The notes: generated from the letters alone by a model not told the origin. A stretch of 64,000 nucleotides of DNA from Streptomyces sp. Ag109_O5-1 (GCF_003814875.1 NZ_RKQF01000001.1:10292001-10356000), one strand, 5' to 3'; numbered from the stretch's first letter, positions 46,448 to 55,026 are shown. Numbers and translations: made by a program.

Positions 46448-46906
46448 ATGCGTTCGTACTCCTTCGTCCTCAACGGCAAACGGGTCACCGTCGAGGCCCC
46501 CGCCGACATGCCCCTCCTCTGGGTCCTGCGCGACCTGCTCGGCGTCACAGGACCCAAGTACGGCTGCGGGGTGGGCGTCTGCCGCGCCTGCACCAGCCAC
46601 CTCGACGGCGAGGAGATCCAGCCGTGCACGGTCCCGGTCGCCGACTGCGCGGACCGCACGGTCACCACCATCGAGGGCCTGGCCGACGGCGACACTCTGC
46701 ACCCCGTCCAACAGGCCTGGCTGGACTGCGACGTGGCCCAGTGCGGCTTCTGCCAGCCCGGCCAGATCATGGCGGCCGCCGCCCTTCTCGAACGCACCCC
46801 GCACCCGACGGACGCCGACATCGACCGCATCGAGAACGTCTGCCGCTGCGGCACCTACTCCAGGATCAGAGAGGCGATCAAGAAGGCGTCGGCGAACGGG
46901 GGTTGA
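46448..46906 (+). CDS. Molybdenum hydroxylase 2Fe-2S subunit (IorA-like)
   Basis: 152 aa. Plant-type ferredoxin cluster ligands in YGCGVGVCRACTSHLDG with a later C in EIQPCTV, and a second C-terminal [2Fe-2S] cluster in QCGFCQPGQIM and VCRCGTY. This is the standard small subunit that passes electrons from the Mo cofactor. It has no export signal, so if the pair leaves the cell it must ride on the Tat signal of the large subunit. Gene order large-small is the reverse of the common iorAB order. Confidence 0.92.
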   Translation: MRSYSFVLNGKRVTVEAPADMPLLWVLRDLLGVTGPKYGCGVGVCRACTSHLDGEEIQPCTVPVADCADRTVTTIEGLADGDTLHPVQQAWLDCDVAQCGFCQPGQIMAAAALLERTPHPTDADIDRIENVCRCGTYSRIREAIKKASANGG

Positions 46907-46929
46907 GAGCGGGACGGCAGCCTCAGCCC

Positions 46930-47904
46930 TCAGCCCGCCAGCAGCCGCCGCAGCCAGTCCACATGGGCCGCCCTCGCCGACTGGGACAGGGCCGCCTGCG
47001 GGGCGAAGCCGTCGAAGCCGTGGAAACCGCCCGGCCAGACGTGGAGTTCGGCGATGCCGCCGGACTGCCAGATGCGGGAGGCGTAGGTGACCGTCTCGTC
47101 GCGGAAGGTCTCGGCGGAGCCCACGTCGAGGAAGGCCGGGGGGAGGTTCGTGAGGTCGGTGGCACGGGCCGGGGCCGCGTAGGGGGAGACGTCGGGGCCA
47201 CCCCGGGCCGCGCCGAGGAGGGCGGTCCAGCCGGTCTCGTTGGCCGTGCGGTCCCAGACGCCGAGGCCCTTCATCTGGTGGCCGGAGGGGGTGTCGTTGC
47301 GGTCGTCCAGCATCGGGCAGAGCAGCATCTGGCCGATGACCGACGGACCCTGACGGTCCCTCAGGAGAAGGGCCAGGGCCGCGGTGAGGCCGCCGCCCGC
47401 GCTGGCGCCGGCGATCACGATCCGGTCCGGGTCGCCGCCGATCTCCTTCGCGTGTTCCGCCGTCCACAGCAGCCCGGCGTACACGTCCTCGACCGGCGCC
47501 GGATGAGGATGCTCGGGCGCCAGCCGGTACTCCACCGACACCACCACCGCACCGAGTTCCCTCGCCCAGGCCAGCGGGACGTCCATGCCCACCCGGTTGT
47601 TGCCGATCACCATGCCGCCGCCGTGCACGTGGTAGATCACCGGGAGCGGGCCGGCGGCGGCCGGGGCGACCGGGCGGCAGATCAGGAGGGAGATCTCGGG
47701 CGAGCCCGCGGGGCCGGGCACGGTGCGGTCCGCCACCTCGAACGTCCCGTCCATCGTGAGGTCCAGCTCTGCGAGCAGGCGGATCCCCTCGCCCTGCCGG
47801 ATCGTGGCGATGTCCTCCATCGTCATCGCCGGCGAGATCACGTCCTTGATCAGCTCCAGGGCGGCGGAGAGTTCGGGGTCGAACGGGGGTGGTACGGAGG
47901 TCAT
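46930..47904 (-). CDS. Alpha/beta hydrolase, hormone-sensitive-lipase family
   Basis: 324 aa. Oxyanion motif HGGGMVIGN, nucleophile elbow GASAGG, and the His of the triad in WPGGFHGFDGFAP; the Asp likely lies in the LPPAFLDVGSAETFRD region. These are group IV (HSL) carboxylesterases that cleave short-chain esters. No signal peptide, so cytoplasmic. Convergent with the IorA-like gene and divergent from the LLM oxidoreductase gene. Confidence 0.9.
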   Translation of the reverse strand: MTSVPPPFDPELSAALELIKDVISPAMTMEDIATIRQGEGIRLLAELDLTMDGTFEVADRTVPGPAGSPEISLLICRPVAPAAAGPLPVIYHVHGGGMVIGNNRVGMDVPLAWARELGAVVVSVEYRLAPEHPHPAPVEDVYAGLLWTAEHAKEIGGDPDRIVIAGASAGGGLTAALALLLRDRQGPSVIGQMLLCPMLDDRNDTPSGHQMKGLGVWDRTANETGWTALLGAARGGPDVSPYAAPARATDLTNLPPAFLDVGSAETFRDETVTYASRIWQSGGIAELHVWPGGFHGFDGFAPQAALSQSARAAHVDWLRRLLAG

Positions 47905-48107
47905 GGCTGCTCCTCGCGGCGGGGTACGGCGGCTCGTACAGCCATGATCCGCGCGACCGCGCGTGCACCGGGGCCGCCGGACGGCGGAAGCTCCCCGCCA
48001 TCCGGCGGGTGCGGGTCCGGAAGCCGCTGGGCGGCTTGACTTCGAGCGCGCTTCAAGATCTAGCGTCGGAAGGGCAGACGACGATCCCGGCGGAACGGAG
48101 AACGGCC

Positions 48108-48989
48108 ATGCGTGTGGGCGTGCACATCAACCGGTTCAACCACCCCGGCGGCGGACCCGCCCTCGGTGCCGAGCTCGCCGCCGCCGGTGCCGCGGCCGAG
48201 GCGGCGGGCGTCAGCTGGGTCTCGGTGATGGACCACTACTTCCAGATGGAGTTCAACGGCGGCGCCGAGGACCCCATGCTGGAGGCCTACACCACCCTCG
48301 GCTACCTCGCCGGCCGTACCTCCACGGTGCGGCTCGGCGCCCTGGTGACCGGCGTGACATACCGCCATCCCGGGCTCCTCGCCAAGATCGCCACCACCCT
48401 CGACGTGGTGTCCGGTGGCCGGGCCACGCTCGGCATCGGTGCCGCCTGGTACGACCGTGAGCACCACGGTCTCGGTGTGCCGTACCCGCCGCTCGCCGAG
48501 CGCTTCGAGCGGCTGGAGGAGACGCTCCGGATCTGTCTGCAGATGTGGGACCCGGAGGACAACGGGCCCTTCGAGGGCAAGCACTACAAGCTCGCCGAGA
48601 CGCTGTGCGTGCCGGCGCCGGTCAGCGCGCCGCATCCCGAGATCATGATCGGCGGCGGCGGGGAGAAGAAGACCCTGCGGCTCGTCGCCCAGTACGCGGA
48701 CGCCTGCAACCTCGTCCCCAATTCCCCGGAGGAACTGCGGCACAAGCTCGAAGTGCTGCGCGGTCACTGCGACACCGTCGGACGTGACTACGACACCATC
48801 CGCAAGACCATCGCGTACGGCGCAGAGCCGGCCACCGCGGGCGACCTGGACGCCTTCACCCGGGACATCGAGGGTTACGCGAAGCTCGGCGTGGACACCG
48901 TCATCCTCGCGCCGCGCCTGGGCGAGACCTCTGGGTGGATGGAGAGCTTCGCGGCCCCGGCCGTGGAGCGGCTCGCCGCGATCGACTGA
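48108..48989 (+). CDS. LLM-class flavin (F420)-dependent oxidoreductase
   Basis: 293 aa from the ATG at 48108 after GGAG. Luciferase-like barrel: GVSWVSVMDHYFQME, LGYLAGRTSTVRLGALVTGV, RHPGLLAKIATTLDVVSGGR, GIGAAWYDREHHGLG, PHPEIMIGGGGEKKTLRL. The MDHYFQ element and the pattern after it are typical of the F420-dependent group common in Streptomyces. Substrate unknown. Followed by a strong bidirectional terminator shared with the FMN reductase gene. Confidence 0.88.
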   Translation: MRVGVHINRFNHPGGGPALGAELAAAGAAAEAAGVSWVSVMDHYFQMEFNGGAEDPMLEAYTTLGYLAGRTSTVRLGALVTGVTYRHPGLLAKIATTLDVVSGGRATLGIGAAWYDREHHGLGVPYPPLAERFERLEETLRICLQMWDPEDNGPFEGKHYKLAETLCVPAPVSAPHPEIMIGGGGEKKTLRLVAQYADACNLVPNSPEELRHKLEVLRGHCDTVGRDYDTIRKTIAYGAEPATAGDLDAFTRDIEGYAKLGVDTVILAPRLGETSGWMESFAAPAVERLAAID

Positions 48990-49003
48990 CCGACGGCATG
49001 ACA

Positions 49004-49030
49004 AAAGGGGCCGGGGTCTCCGGCCCCTTT
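49004..49030. terminator. Bidirectional rho-independent terminator
   Basis: AAAGGGGCCGG / CCGGCCCCTTT, perfect 11-bp stem with a 5-base loop, flanked by A and T runs on the proper sides, between the convergent LLM oxidoreductase and FMN reductase genes. Confidence 0.85.
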
Positions 49031-49041
49031 CAGGCGGTGCC

Positions 49042-49599
49042 TCAGGCGGCGACGCCCACGTTGCCGTGCAGACGGGCGACGACCTCGGCCAGGTCGGCGG
49101 CGACCTCGGCGTCGTCGGACGGGTGGGTCTCGGCGAAGCGGACCACGGAGCCGGCGATGGAGAGCTTGACGTCCTCCAGCACCTTGCCGCCGGCGATGCC
49201 CACGGCCTTGCGGGTCTCGTCCTGCGCCCACACGCCGCCGAACTGGCCGAACGCGGTGCCGACGACGGCGACCGGCTTGCCGCCGAAGGCGCCGGCGCCG
49301 TACGGGCGGGACAGCCAGTCGATGGCGTTCTTCAGGACGGCCGGGATCGTGCCGTTGTACTCGGGGGAGAAGAGCAGGAACGCGTCGGCGGCCTGGGCGG
49401 CCTCACGCAGCTTCGCGGCGGCGGCCGGGACGCTGCCCTCGACGTCGATGTCCTCGTTGTAGAACGGGATGTCGGCGAGGCCCTCGAAGATGACGACCTC
49501 GGCACCCTCGGGGGCGAGCTTGACGGCCGCCTCGGCGAGCTGGCGGTTGTGCGAACCGGCGCGAAGGCTGCCGACGAGCGCAAGGATGCGGACAGACAT
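49042..49599 (-). CDS. NAD(P)H-dependent FMN reductase
   Basis: 185 aa from the ATG at 49599. Flavodoxin-like fold with ALVGSLRAGSHNRQLAEAA (FMN phosphate loop) and SPEYNGTIPAVLKNAIDWLS (isoalloxazine binding), matching the SsuE/YieF/ArsH-like NADPH-dependent FMN or quinone reductases. Such enzymes detoxify quinones or supply reduced flavin. It is divergent from a TetR regulator with two matching palindromes between them, so it is probably induced by a quinone-like compound through that repressor. Confidence 0.92.
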   Translation of the reverse strand: MSVRILALVGSLRAGSHNRQLAEAAVKLAPEGAEVVIFEGLADIPFYNEDIDVEGSVPAAAAKLREAAQAADAFLLFSPEYNGTIPAVLKNAIDWLSRPYGAGAFGGKPVAVVGTAFGQFGGVWAQDETRKAVGIAGGKVLEDVKLSIAGSVVRFAETHPSDDAEVAADLAEVVARLHGNVGVAA

Positions 49600-49642
49600 G
49601 GGGAACTCCAGAGGGGGGCTGTTAACACTGCCGTTGCAAACC

Positions 49643-49690
49643 GGACCGAGGTCCGGATGAATTTCTAACACCTTAAACGGACCGCGGTCC
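49643..49690. promoter_or_regulatory. Paired TetR operators
   Basis: GGACCGAGGTCC at 49643-49654 and GGACCGCGGTCC at 49679-49690 share the arms GGACC and GGTCC, 36 bp centre to centre, between the divergent FMN reductase and TetR genes. The second overlaps the probable TetR promoter. Two near-identical palindromes in this position strongly suggest binding sites for the adjacent regulator. Confidence 0.75.
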
Positions 49691-49721
49691 AGTTCTGTTC
49701 CCGATGCTTTACGCTGTCTTC

Positions 49722-50384
49722 ATGTCCAGCGCCCTGCCGCCCTTCCCGCAGCCCCAGGAGCCCTTCGGCACCCCTCAGTTGCTGGAGGTGGGCCCCGGCC
49801 CGGAAGAGCCGTGCCTGCGCGCCGACGCGGCCCGCAACCGCGCCCGGCTGCTGGAGGCCGCCACCCGGCTGATCGCCGAGCACGGGGTGGAAGGGGTCAC
49901 GATGGAGGCGGTGGCGGCCGCGGCCGAAGTGGGCAAGGGCACCGTCTTCCGTCGCTTCGGCGACCGCACCGGCCTGCTGACCGCGCTCCTCGACCACTCG
50001 TCCCGGCAGCTCCAGGCCGACTTCCTCGGCGGGCCGCCCCCGCTGGGCCCCGGCGCCCCGCCGGTCGACCGGCTGCGGGCGTTCGGCATCGCCGTGCTGT
50101 ACCGCACGGCCGAGCAGCTGGACCTGCGGCTGGCCGCCCAGCCGGAGCCGAACCGGCGCTACTCCCACCCCTCGGTCCAGGCGCTGCGCACCCATCTCAC
50201 GGTGCTGCTGCGGCAGATCCAGCCGGACGCGGACTGCGAACTGCTCGCCCAGACGATGCTGGCCTATCTCGACCCCGCCCAGATCCACCATCTGACCCAG
50301 CAGTGCGGGATGCCGATGGAGCGCCTGGAGGCCGGCTGGGTCGACCTGGTCGCCCGTGTCACTCGGACGGAGCCGCCCCGCTGA
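49722..50384 (+). CDS. TetR-family repressor of the FMN reductase
   Basis: 220 aa from the ATG at 49722. TTTACGCT lies about 7-14 bases upstream and could be a -10 element for a leaderless message, which favours this start over the ATG at 49704. The DNA-binding domain is RNRARLLEAATRLIAEHGVEG, then TMEAVAAAAEVGKGTVFRRF; the C-terminal ligand-binding helices follow. Its last 26 bases overlap the convergent FAD monooxygenase gene. Likely autoregulated through the paired palindromes upstream. Confidence 0.9.
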   Translation: MSSALPPFPQPQEPFGTPQLLEVGPGPEEPCLRADAARNRARLLEAATRLIAEHGVEGVTMEAVAAAAEVGKGTVFRRFGDRTGLLTALLDHSSRQLQADFLGGPPPLGPGAPPVDRLRAFGIAVLYRTAEQLDLRLAAQPEPNRRYSHPSVQALRTHLTVLLRQIQPDADCELLAQTMLAYLDPAQIHHLTQQCGMPMERLEAGWVDLVARVTRTEPPR

Positions 50385-51525
50385 TCTCTCCCCGGTGGCC
50401 GGCGAACATGTCGACCAGCCCCTGTGGGGCGTCGGCGCGGAACAGCATGGCGCCGCCCTCCGTGGACTCCGCCGCGGCGGACTCCGCGCGCGGGAACATC
50501 GTCGCCTCGTAGGCGGCCAGCGCGGCCTCCGGATCACCGGGCCGCGCCACGAGCGCGAGGCCCAGGTCGGCGGCGTCGATGAGGGCCAGGTTGGCGCCTT
50601 CACCCGCGAACGGCGACATCAGATGGGCCGCGTCACCGAGCAGTGTGACCCCGGGCACCCGGTCCCAGCGGTGGCCGACCGGCAGGGCGTGGATCCTCCG
50701 GGGGACCAGCGCGCCGTCGGCGTCCGCGACCAGCGCCCGCAGGCTCTTGTCCCAGCCGTCGAAGTGCTCCAGCACGGCCCCCTTGGCCGCCTCGGCGTCG
50801 GTGAAGTCGATTCCGTCCAGCCACTCCTCGGGCGCCTCCACCGCCGCGTACACATGCAGGCTGCCGTCGCTCTCGCGGTGGGCGAGGAAGCCCCGGCCCG
50901 CGCCCAGCGCGAACAGCATGCCGCCGCCGACCACTTCGGCGCTCACCGGATGCCGTACGTCCGCGTCCCGCAGGTCCGCCTCCGCGAACGACACCCCGCA
51001 GTACGCGGGCCGGGCGTCCGAGACCAGGCGCCGCACCCGTGACCAGGCGCCGTCCGCGCCGACCAGCAGGTCGGTCGTGAAGCTGCCGCCGTCCTCCAGG
51101 GTCACCTCGTGCCGGCCGGCGCCGAGCGGACGGGCATCGGCGACCTTCGCCCCCCAGCGGATCAGGCTCTCGGGCAGTGAGTCGAGCAGCACCCGGCGCA
51201 GATCGCCCCGGTCGATCTCCGGGCGTCCGCCGCTGCCGTCGTCGGACTCCGCGAACCGGACGCCGGCGTCCCGGTCCAGCACCCGCACCGCCTGGCCGCC
51301 GCTGTGGACCCGCGCCAGGAACTCGTCGTACAGCCCGGCCGCGCCCAGCGCCGCCTGACCGGACTCCTCGTGGATGTCGAGCATGCCGCCCTGGGTGCGG
51401 GCGGCGGGGGAGGCGTCGAGGTCGAAGACGGCCGCCTCGATGCCGTGGACATGGAGCACCCGGGCGAGCGTGAGCCCGCCCAGACCGGCACCGATGATCG
51501 CGATGGGGAAGTGGGGAGTGGACAT
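50359..51525 (-). CDS. FAD-dependent aromatic monooxygenase (TetX-like)
   Basis: 388 aa. N-terminal FAD loop IIGAGLGGLTLARVL, the GG motif region LVGADGAWSRVRRLV, and the ribityl-binding motif GDAAHLMSPFAGEGANLALID, placing it in the group A flavoprotein hydroxylases close to TetX-type enzymes. It could hydroxylate an aromatic substrate or antibiotic. The gene follows its probable TetR regulator in the same direction after 51 bp. Resistance to a particular drug cannot be claimed from sequence alone. Confidence 0.88.
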   Translation of the reverse strand: MSTPHFPIAIIGAGLGGLTLARVLHVHGIEAAVFDLDASPAARTQGGMLDIHEESGQAALGAAGLYDEFLARVHSGGQAVRVLDRDAGVRFAESDDGSGGRPEIDRGDLRRVLLDSLPESLIRWGAKVADARPLGAGRHEVTLEDGGSFTTDLLVGADGAWSRVRRLVSDARPAYCGVSFAEADLRDADVRHPVSAEVVGGGMLFALGAGRGFLAHRESDGSLHVYAAVEAPEEWLDGIDFTDAEAAKGAVLEHFDGWDKSLRALVADADGALVPRRIHALPVGHRWDRVPGVTLLGDAAHLMSPFAGEGANLALIDAADLGLALVARPGDPEAALAAYEATMFPRAESAAAESTEGGAMLFRADAPQGLVDMFAGHRGEISGAAPSE

Positions 51526-51540
51526 GATGGTCTCCTGGGC

Positions 51541-51596
51541 GTGCGGATCTGGATGTGTGGATCCAGGCGTGTGGATCTAGGCGTGTGAATCGGGTA
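51541..51596. repeat. 14-bp tandem repeat, four copies, crossing a gene end
   Basis: Units starting 51541, 51555, 51569 and 51583, close to GTGTGGATCTAGGC. The array fills the gap between the TetR and monooxygenase genes and supplies the last codons and TAG stop of the TetR gene. Confidence 0.8.
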
Positions 51597-52248
51597 CGGC
51601 GGTGTGCTCGATGCCGCTGATCAGCGCCTGGAACGCCCAGGACGCGCGGGCCTCGGGAGCGCCCGCCAGGAGCAGCCCGGAGGCGGCGGCGATGTGCGGG
51701 TGCGTGTGCTCGGACACCTCGCCGAGGGCCCGGCCGAGCGAGTTCCAGTCCTCCTGGGACCCGCCGCCCGCGTGCTCGGCGGCGGTCGCGGTGGCGCGTT
51801 GCAGCAGCAGGTCGACGCCCCAGGCGGCGCGATCTCGCGGCACCCCGCCCTCGTAGAGCAGACCCAGCAGGGTCTCGATCAGGTTCAGGTAGTGCGGGCC
51901 GCTGGGCCAGGTGGTGAGCGCGGAGCGGGCCAGGCTCGGGTACTCCAGGAGCATCCGGGTGTAGCCGATGAGTACCCGCTCCAGCCGCTCCCGCCAGTCG
52001 CCCTCCGTGGGGACCGGGCCGACCGTGCCGAGCAGCTCGTCCAGGACCGCCGCGTGCAGTTCGTCGGTGTTGCGGACGTAGACGTACAGCGAGGCCGGGC
52101 CCGTGTCGAGTTCCTGGGCCAGGCGCCGCATGGTGACCTTCTGCAGACCCTCGGCGCGCAGGACCTCCAGGGCGGCGGCGACGATGCCCTCCCTGGTCAG
52201 GGCGGGCTTGGCGGGGCGCTCCCGGCGGGAGCGTGGGGTGGTGGGCAT
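51577..52248 (-). CDS. TetR-family regulator with TetR_C-type domain
   Basis: 223 aa. Helix-turn-helix: REGIVAAALEVLRAEGLQKV, then TMRRLAQELDTGPASLYVYV. The C-terminal region (WRERLERVLIGYTRMLLEYPS, WGVDLLLQRATATAAEH) resembles the TetR_C domain of tetracycline-type repressors. It sits directly before the TetX-like monooxygenase in the same direction and probably controls it together with itself. Its promoter region carries two short palindromes. The extreme C terminus is encoded by a 14-bp tandem repeat. Confidence 0.9.
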   Translation of the reverse strand: MPTTPRSRRERPAKPALTREGIVAAALEVLRAEGLQKVTMRRLAQELDTGPASLYVYVRNTDELHAAVLDELLGTVGPVPTEGDWRERLERVLIGYTRMLLEYPSLARSALTTWPSGPHYLNLIETLLGLLYEGGVPRDRAAWGVDLLLQRATATAAEHAGGGSQEDWNSLGRALGEVSEHTHPHIAAASGLLLAGAPEARASWAFQALISGIEHTAVPDSHA

Positions 52249-52268
52249 GACTCCACATTAACAAACAC

Positions 52269-52303
52269 GTTCGTTGCGAACAAGGTCGTCACGAACATGT
52301 TCG
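52269..52303. promoter_or_regulatory. Two palindromes between TetR and LacI genes
   Basis: GTTCG-TTG-CGAAC at 52269-52281 and CGAACATGTTCG at 52292-52303, both built from the half-site CGAAC. They lie 20-55 bp upstream of the TetR start and about 95 bp upstream of the LacI start, so they fit operators for the TetR regulator best. Confidence 0.65.
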
Positions 52304-52396
52304 TTCGATGCCATGGTGGACCCAATTCGTCCAACCGTGAACCATCTTGCCCCGGCGGTCCCCCCTCCCCGGCCTTCTGCCAAGATGCGGTACGTC

Positions 52397-53431
52397 ATGG
52401 TGCAGATACCGAAACCGCCCTCGGCGGCGTCGCCGACACCGCGCTCGATCCCCACGAGCGCCGATGTGGCCCGTCTGGCCGGCGTCTCCCGCGCGACCGT
52501 CTCCTACGTCCTCAACAACACCAGCGCCGTACGGATCAGTGAGCCCACCCGCCGCCGCGTCCACCAGGCCGCGAAGGAGCTCGGATACGTCCCCCACGCG
52601 GCCGCCCGCAGCCTGCGCGCCGGACACAGCCGGATGGTCCTGATGTCCGCCCCCGCCATCCCGGTGGGCCTGCTGTACGCGCAGTTCCTCAACGACCTCC
52701 AGTGGGCCCTCAGCCGCCTCGACTACACGGTCGTCCAGTACGGCACCGCGGGCCTGCGCGGCGACGAAGCCGCCCGTGCCTGGGCCGAGTTGAGGCCCGT
52801 CGCCGTGCTGGTACCCGGCGCCGAGCTCGGTCCCGAGGGTGTCGCCGTCCTCAAGCGGGCCGGAGCCCGCGCCGTCGTCACCTTCGGCCCCGAGCGGGTG
52901 GAGGGCGCCCATGCCCTGCTGATGGACCACGACGCCGTCGGCCACTGCGCGGGCGCCCATCTCCACGCCCGCGGCCGGCGCCGGATCGGCGTGGTCGTGC
53001 CCGAGGGGTCCGGCCTGGAGACCTACTCCCGGCCCCGCCTCGAAGGCGTCCGCCAGGCCCTGCGCGGCACCGACGCCACCGTGACCGAGCTGCCGCTCGC
53101 CCCCACGGAGGAGTCCGCGGCCGAACTCGCGGCGCGCTGGCGGACGTTGGAGGTCGACGCGGTGTTCGCCTACAACGACGAGTACGCGATGCTGTTAATG
53201 CGCGCGCTCCAGGACGAGGGGGTGCGCATCCCCGAGGACATCGCCGTGGTCGGCGCCGACGACCTGATGCTCGGCCGGCTGCTGCGGCCCCGGCTCTCCA
53301 CCATCCACATTGACCTGCCGTCCGGCCGCGACCTCGCCGAACTGGTCGACCGCGTGGTGCGCGACCCCGGCTGCGAGCCGGAGACGCACAAGGTGCTGGG
53401 CGCCTCGGTGGTGCAGCGCGACTCCAGTTGA
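52397..53431 (+). CDS. LacI-family regulator with a TTA codon
   Basis: 344 aa from the ATG at 52397; longer starts upstream run through the operator region. The LacI helix-turn-helix is PTSADVARLAGVSRATVSYV, then LNNTSAVRISEPTRRRV and hinge AARSLRAG, followed by a periplasmic-binding-type sensor domain (VAVLVPGAELG, DAVFAYNDEYAM, EDIAVVGADDLMLGRLL). Leu267 is encoded by TTA (53195-53197), the only in-frame TTA I noticed in the window; in Streptomyces this codon needs the developmental tRNA encoded by bldA. It lies 124 bp upstream of an aldehyde dehydrogenase gene in the same direction, its likely target. Confidence 0.88.
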   Translation: MVQIPKPPSAASPTPRSIPTSADVARLAGVSRATVSYVLNNTSAVRISEPTRRRVHQAAKELGYVPHAAARSLRAGHSRMVLMSAPAIPVGLLYAQFLNDLQWALSRLDYTVVQYGTAGLRGDEAARAWAELRPVAVLVPGAELGPEGVAVLKRAGARAVVTFGPERVEGAHALLMDHDAVGHCAGAHLHARGRRRIGVVVPEGSGLETYSRPRLEGVRQALRGTDATVTELPLAPTEESAAELAARWRTLEVDAVFAYNDEYAMLLMRALQDEGVRIPEDIAVVGADDLMLGRLLRPRLSTIHIDLPSGRDLAELVDRVVRDPGCEPETHKVLGASVVQRDSS

Positions 53432-53555
53432 TCGGTCACCCTGGTCGGGGGAGGTGCTTTTCCGGCCCCCCTGGCTAGGATGTTGCGCGCTCAACCAAAC
53501 GGCTCATGGGTGCGTCGTGGGCCGCGTAACCCTGGTGATCGATCGGAGAGCCGTC

Positions 53556-55010
53556 ATGCCGCTGCTCGACCCGAAGAACTGGCAGGACCCGAAGATTTCG
53601 CAGACCGGGCCCCTGTCCGGCCCCCGGTACGCCGTCACCGAGCCCGCCACCGGCGACACGCTCGGCTCCGTCACCCTCGCCGCCCCCGCGGATGTCTCCC
53701 CGGCCGCCGCGGCCGCCCGCGCGGCACAGCGCGACTGGGCCCGGACACCCCACTTCGCCCGGGCCCAAGTCCTGCGCAGGGCAGGCGACTTGTTCACGGA
53801 GCACGCCGACGAACTGCGCGAGTGGATCGTTCGCGAGTCCGGCTCCATACCCGGCAAGGCGGACTTCGAACTGCACGTCGCCGCCCAGGAGTGCTACGAG
53901 GCCGCCGCCCTCGCCTCCCGCCCGGCCGGCCAGGTCCTGCCCAGTGAGGCGCCCCGGCTGTCGTACACCCGCCGGGTCCCGGTCGGTGTCGTCGGCGTGA
54001 TCGCGCCGTTCAACGCCCCGCTGATCCTGTCCATACGCTCGGTCGCGCCCGCCCTCGCCCTGGGCAACGGGGTCGTCCTGAAGCCGGATCCGCGCACTGC
54101 CGTCTGCGGCGGGCTCTCCCTGACCGCGGTGTTCGCCGAGGCCGGGCTGCCCGAGGGGCTGCTGCACGTACTGCCCGGCGGCGCGGACGTGGGAGCCGCC
54201 CTGGTCGAGGACCCGCAGGTGCCGGTCATCTCCTTCACCGGTTCGACGGCGGCCGGCCGCGCCGTCGGTGAGGCCGCGGGACGCCATCTGAAGCGGGCCC
54301 ATCTCGAACTCGGCGGCAACTCCGCCCTGATCGTCCTGGAGGACGCCGACCTCGACGCGGTGATCTCCACGGCCGCCTGGGGATCCTTCTTCCACCAGGG
54401 CCAGATCTGCATGACCACCGGACGGCACCTGGTCCACCACTCCCTGGCGGCGGAGTACGCCGAACGCCTCGCCGCCAAGGCCGACTCGCTCGCCGTCGGC
54501 GACCCGTTCCGCGAGCAGGTCCACCTCGGCCCGATCATCGACGCCGGCCAACTCGCCAAGATCCACGGCCTGGTGGAGTCGAGCACGGCCCAAGGCGCCC
54601 GGCTCGCCGCCGGCGGCACCCACGAGGACCTCTTCTACCGGCCCACGGTCCTGACCGGCGTCGACGACCGCACCCCCGCCTACGCGGAGGAGGTGTTCGG
54701 ACCGGTCGCGCCGGTCCGCGCCTTCGCCGACGCGGACGAGGCCGCCGCCCTCGCGGCCGACAGCTCCTACGGTCTCTCCCTCGGCATCGTGACCCGCGAC
54801 ACGGCACGCGCACTCGACCTCGCAGAACGCATCCCGACCGGCATCGTCCACGTCAACGACCAGACCGTGAACGACGAGGCCGTGGCCCCCTTCGGCGGAG
54901 TCGCCGCCTCCGGCACCGGGGCCCGGTTCGGCGGCGAGTCCAACCTGGAGGCGTTCACCGACGTGCGCTGGACGACCGTACGCGGGGACGCGGCGCAGTA
55001 CCCCTTCTGA
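53556..55010 (+). CDS. Aldehyde dehydrogenase (benzaldehyde/vanillin-type)
   Basis: 484 aa from the ATG at 53556 after GGAGAG. Catalytic Glu in HLELGGNSALIVLEDADLD and catalytic Cys in FHQGQICMTTGR; NAD-binding segment VISFTGSTAAGRAVGEAAGR. The HQGQICM sequence around the nucleophile and overall pattern are those of aromatic aldehyde (benzaldehyde, vanillin) dehydrogenases. Oxidises an aldehyde to the acid with NAD(P)+. Probably regulated by the LacI-type protein just upstream. Convergent with the thioredoxin gene. Confidence 0.9.
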   Translation: MPLLDPKNWQDPKISQTGPLSGPRYAVTEPATGDTLGSVTLAAPADVSPAAAAARAAQRDWARTPHFARAQVLRRAGDLFTEHADELREWIVRESGSIPGKADFELHVAAQECYEAAALASRPAGQVLPSEAPRLSYTRRVPVGVVGVIAPFNAPLILSIRSVAPALALGNGVVLKPDPRTAVCGGLSLTAVFAEAGLPEGLLHVLPGGADVGAALVEDPQVPVISFTGSTAAGRAVGEAAGRHLKRAHLELGGNSALIVLEDADLDAVISTAAWGSFFHQGQICMTTGRHLVHHSLAAEYAERLAAKADSLAVGDPFREQVHLGPIIDAGQLAKIHGLVESSTAQGARLAAGGTHEDLFYRPTVLTGVDDRTPAYAEEVFGPVAPVRAFADADEAAALAADSSYGLSLGIVTRDTARALDLAERIPTGIVHVNDQTVNDEAVAPFGGVAASGTGARFGGESNLEAFTDVRWTTVRGDAAQYPF

Positions 55011-55026
55011 GCTCCGCCAAAAGGGG

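Noticed and set aside
50359..51525. Calling the FAD monooxygenase a tetracycline-resistance gene
   Set aside because: Family resemblance to TetX and a TetR_C-type regulator are suggestive only; many related enzymes act on other aromatics.
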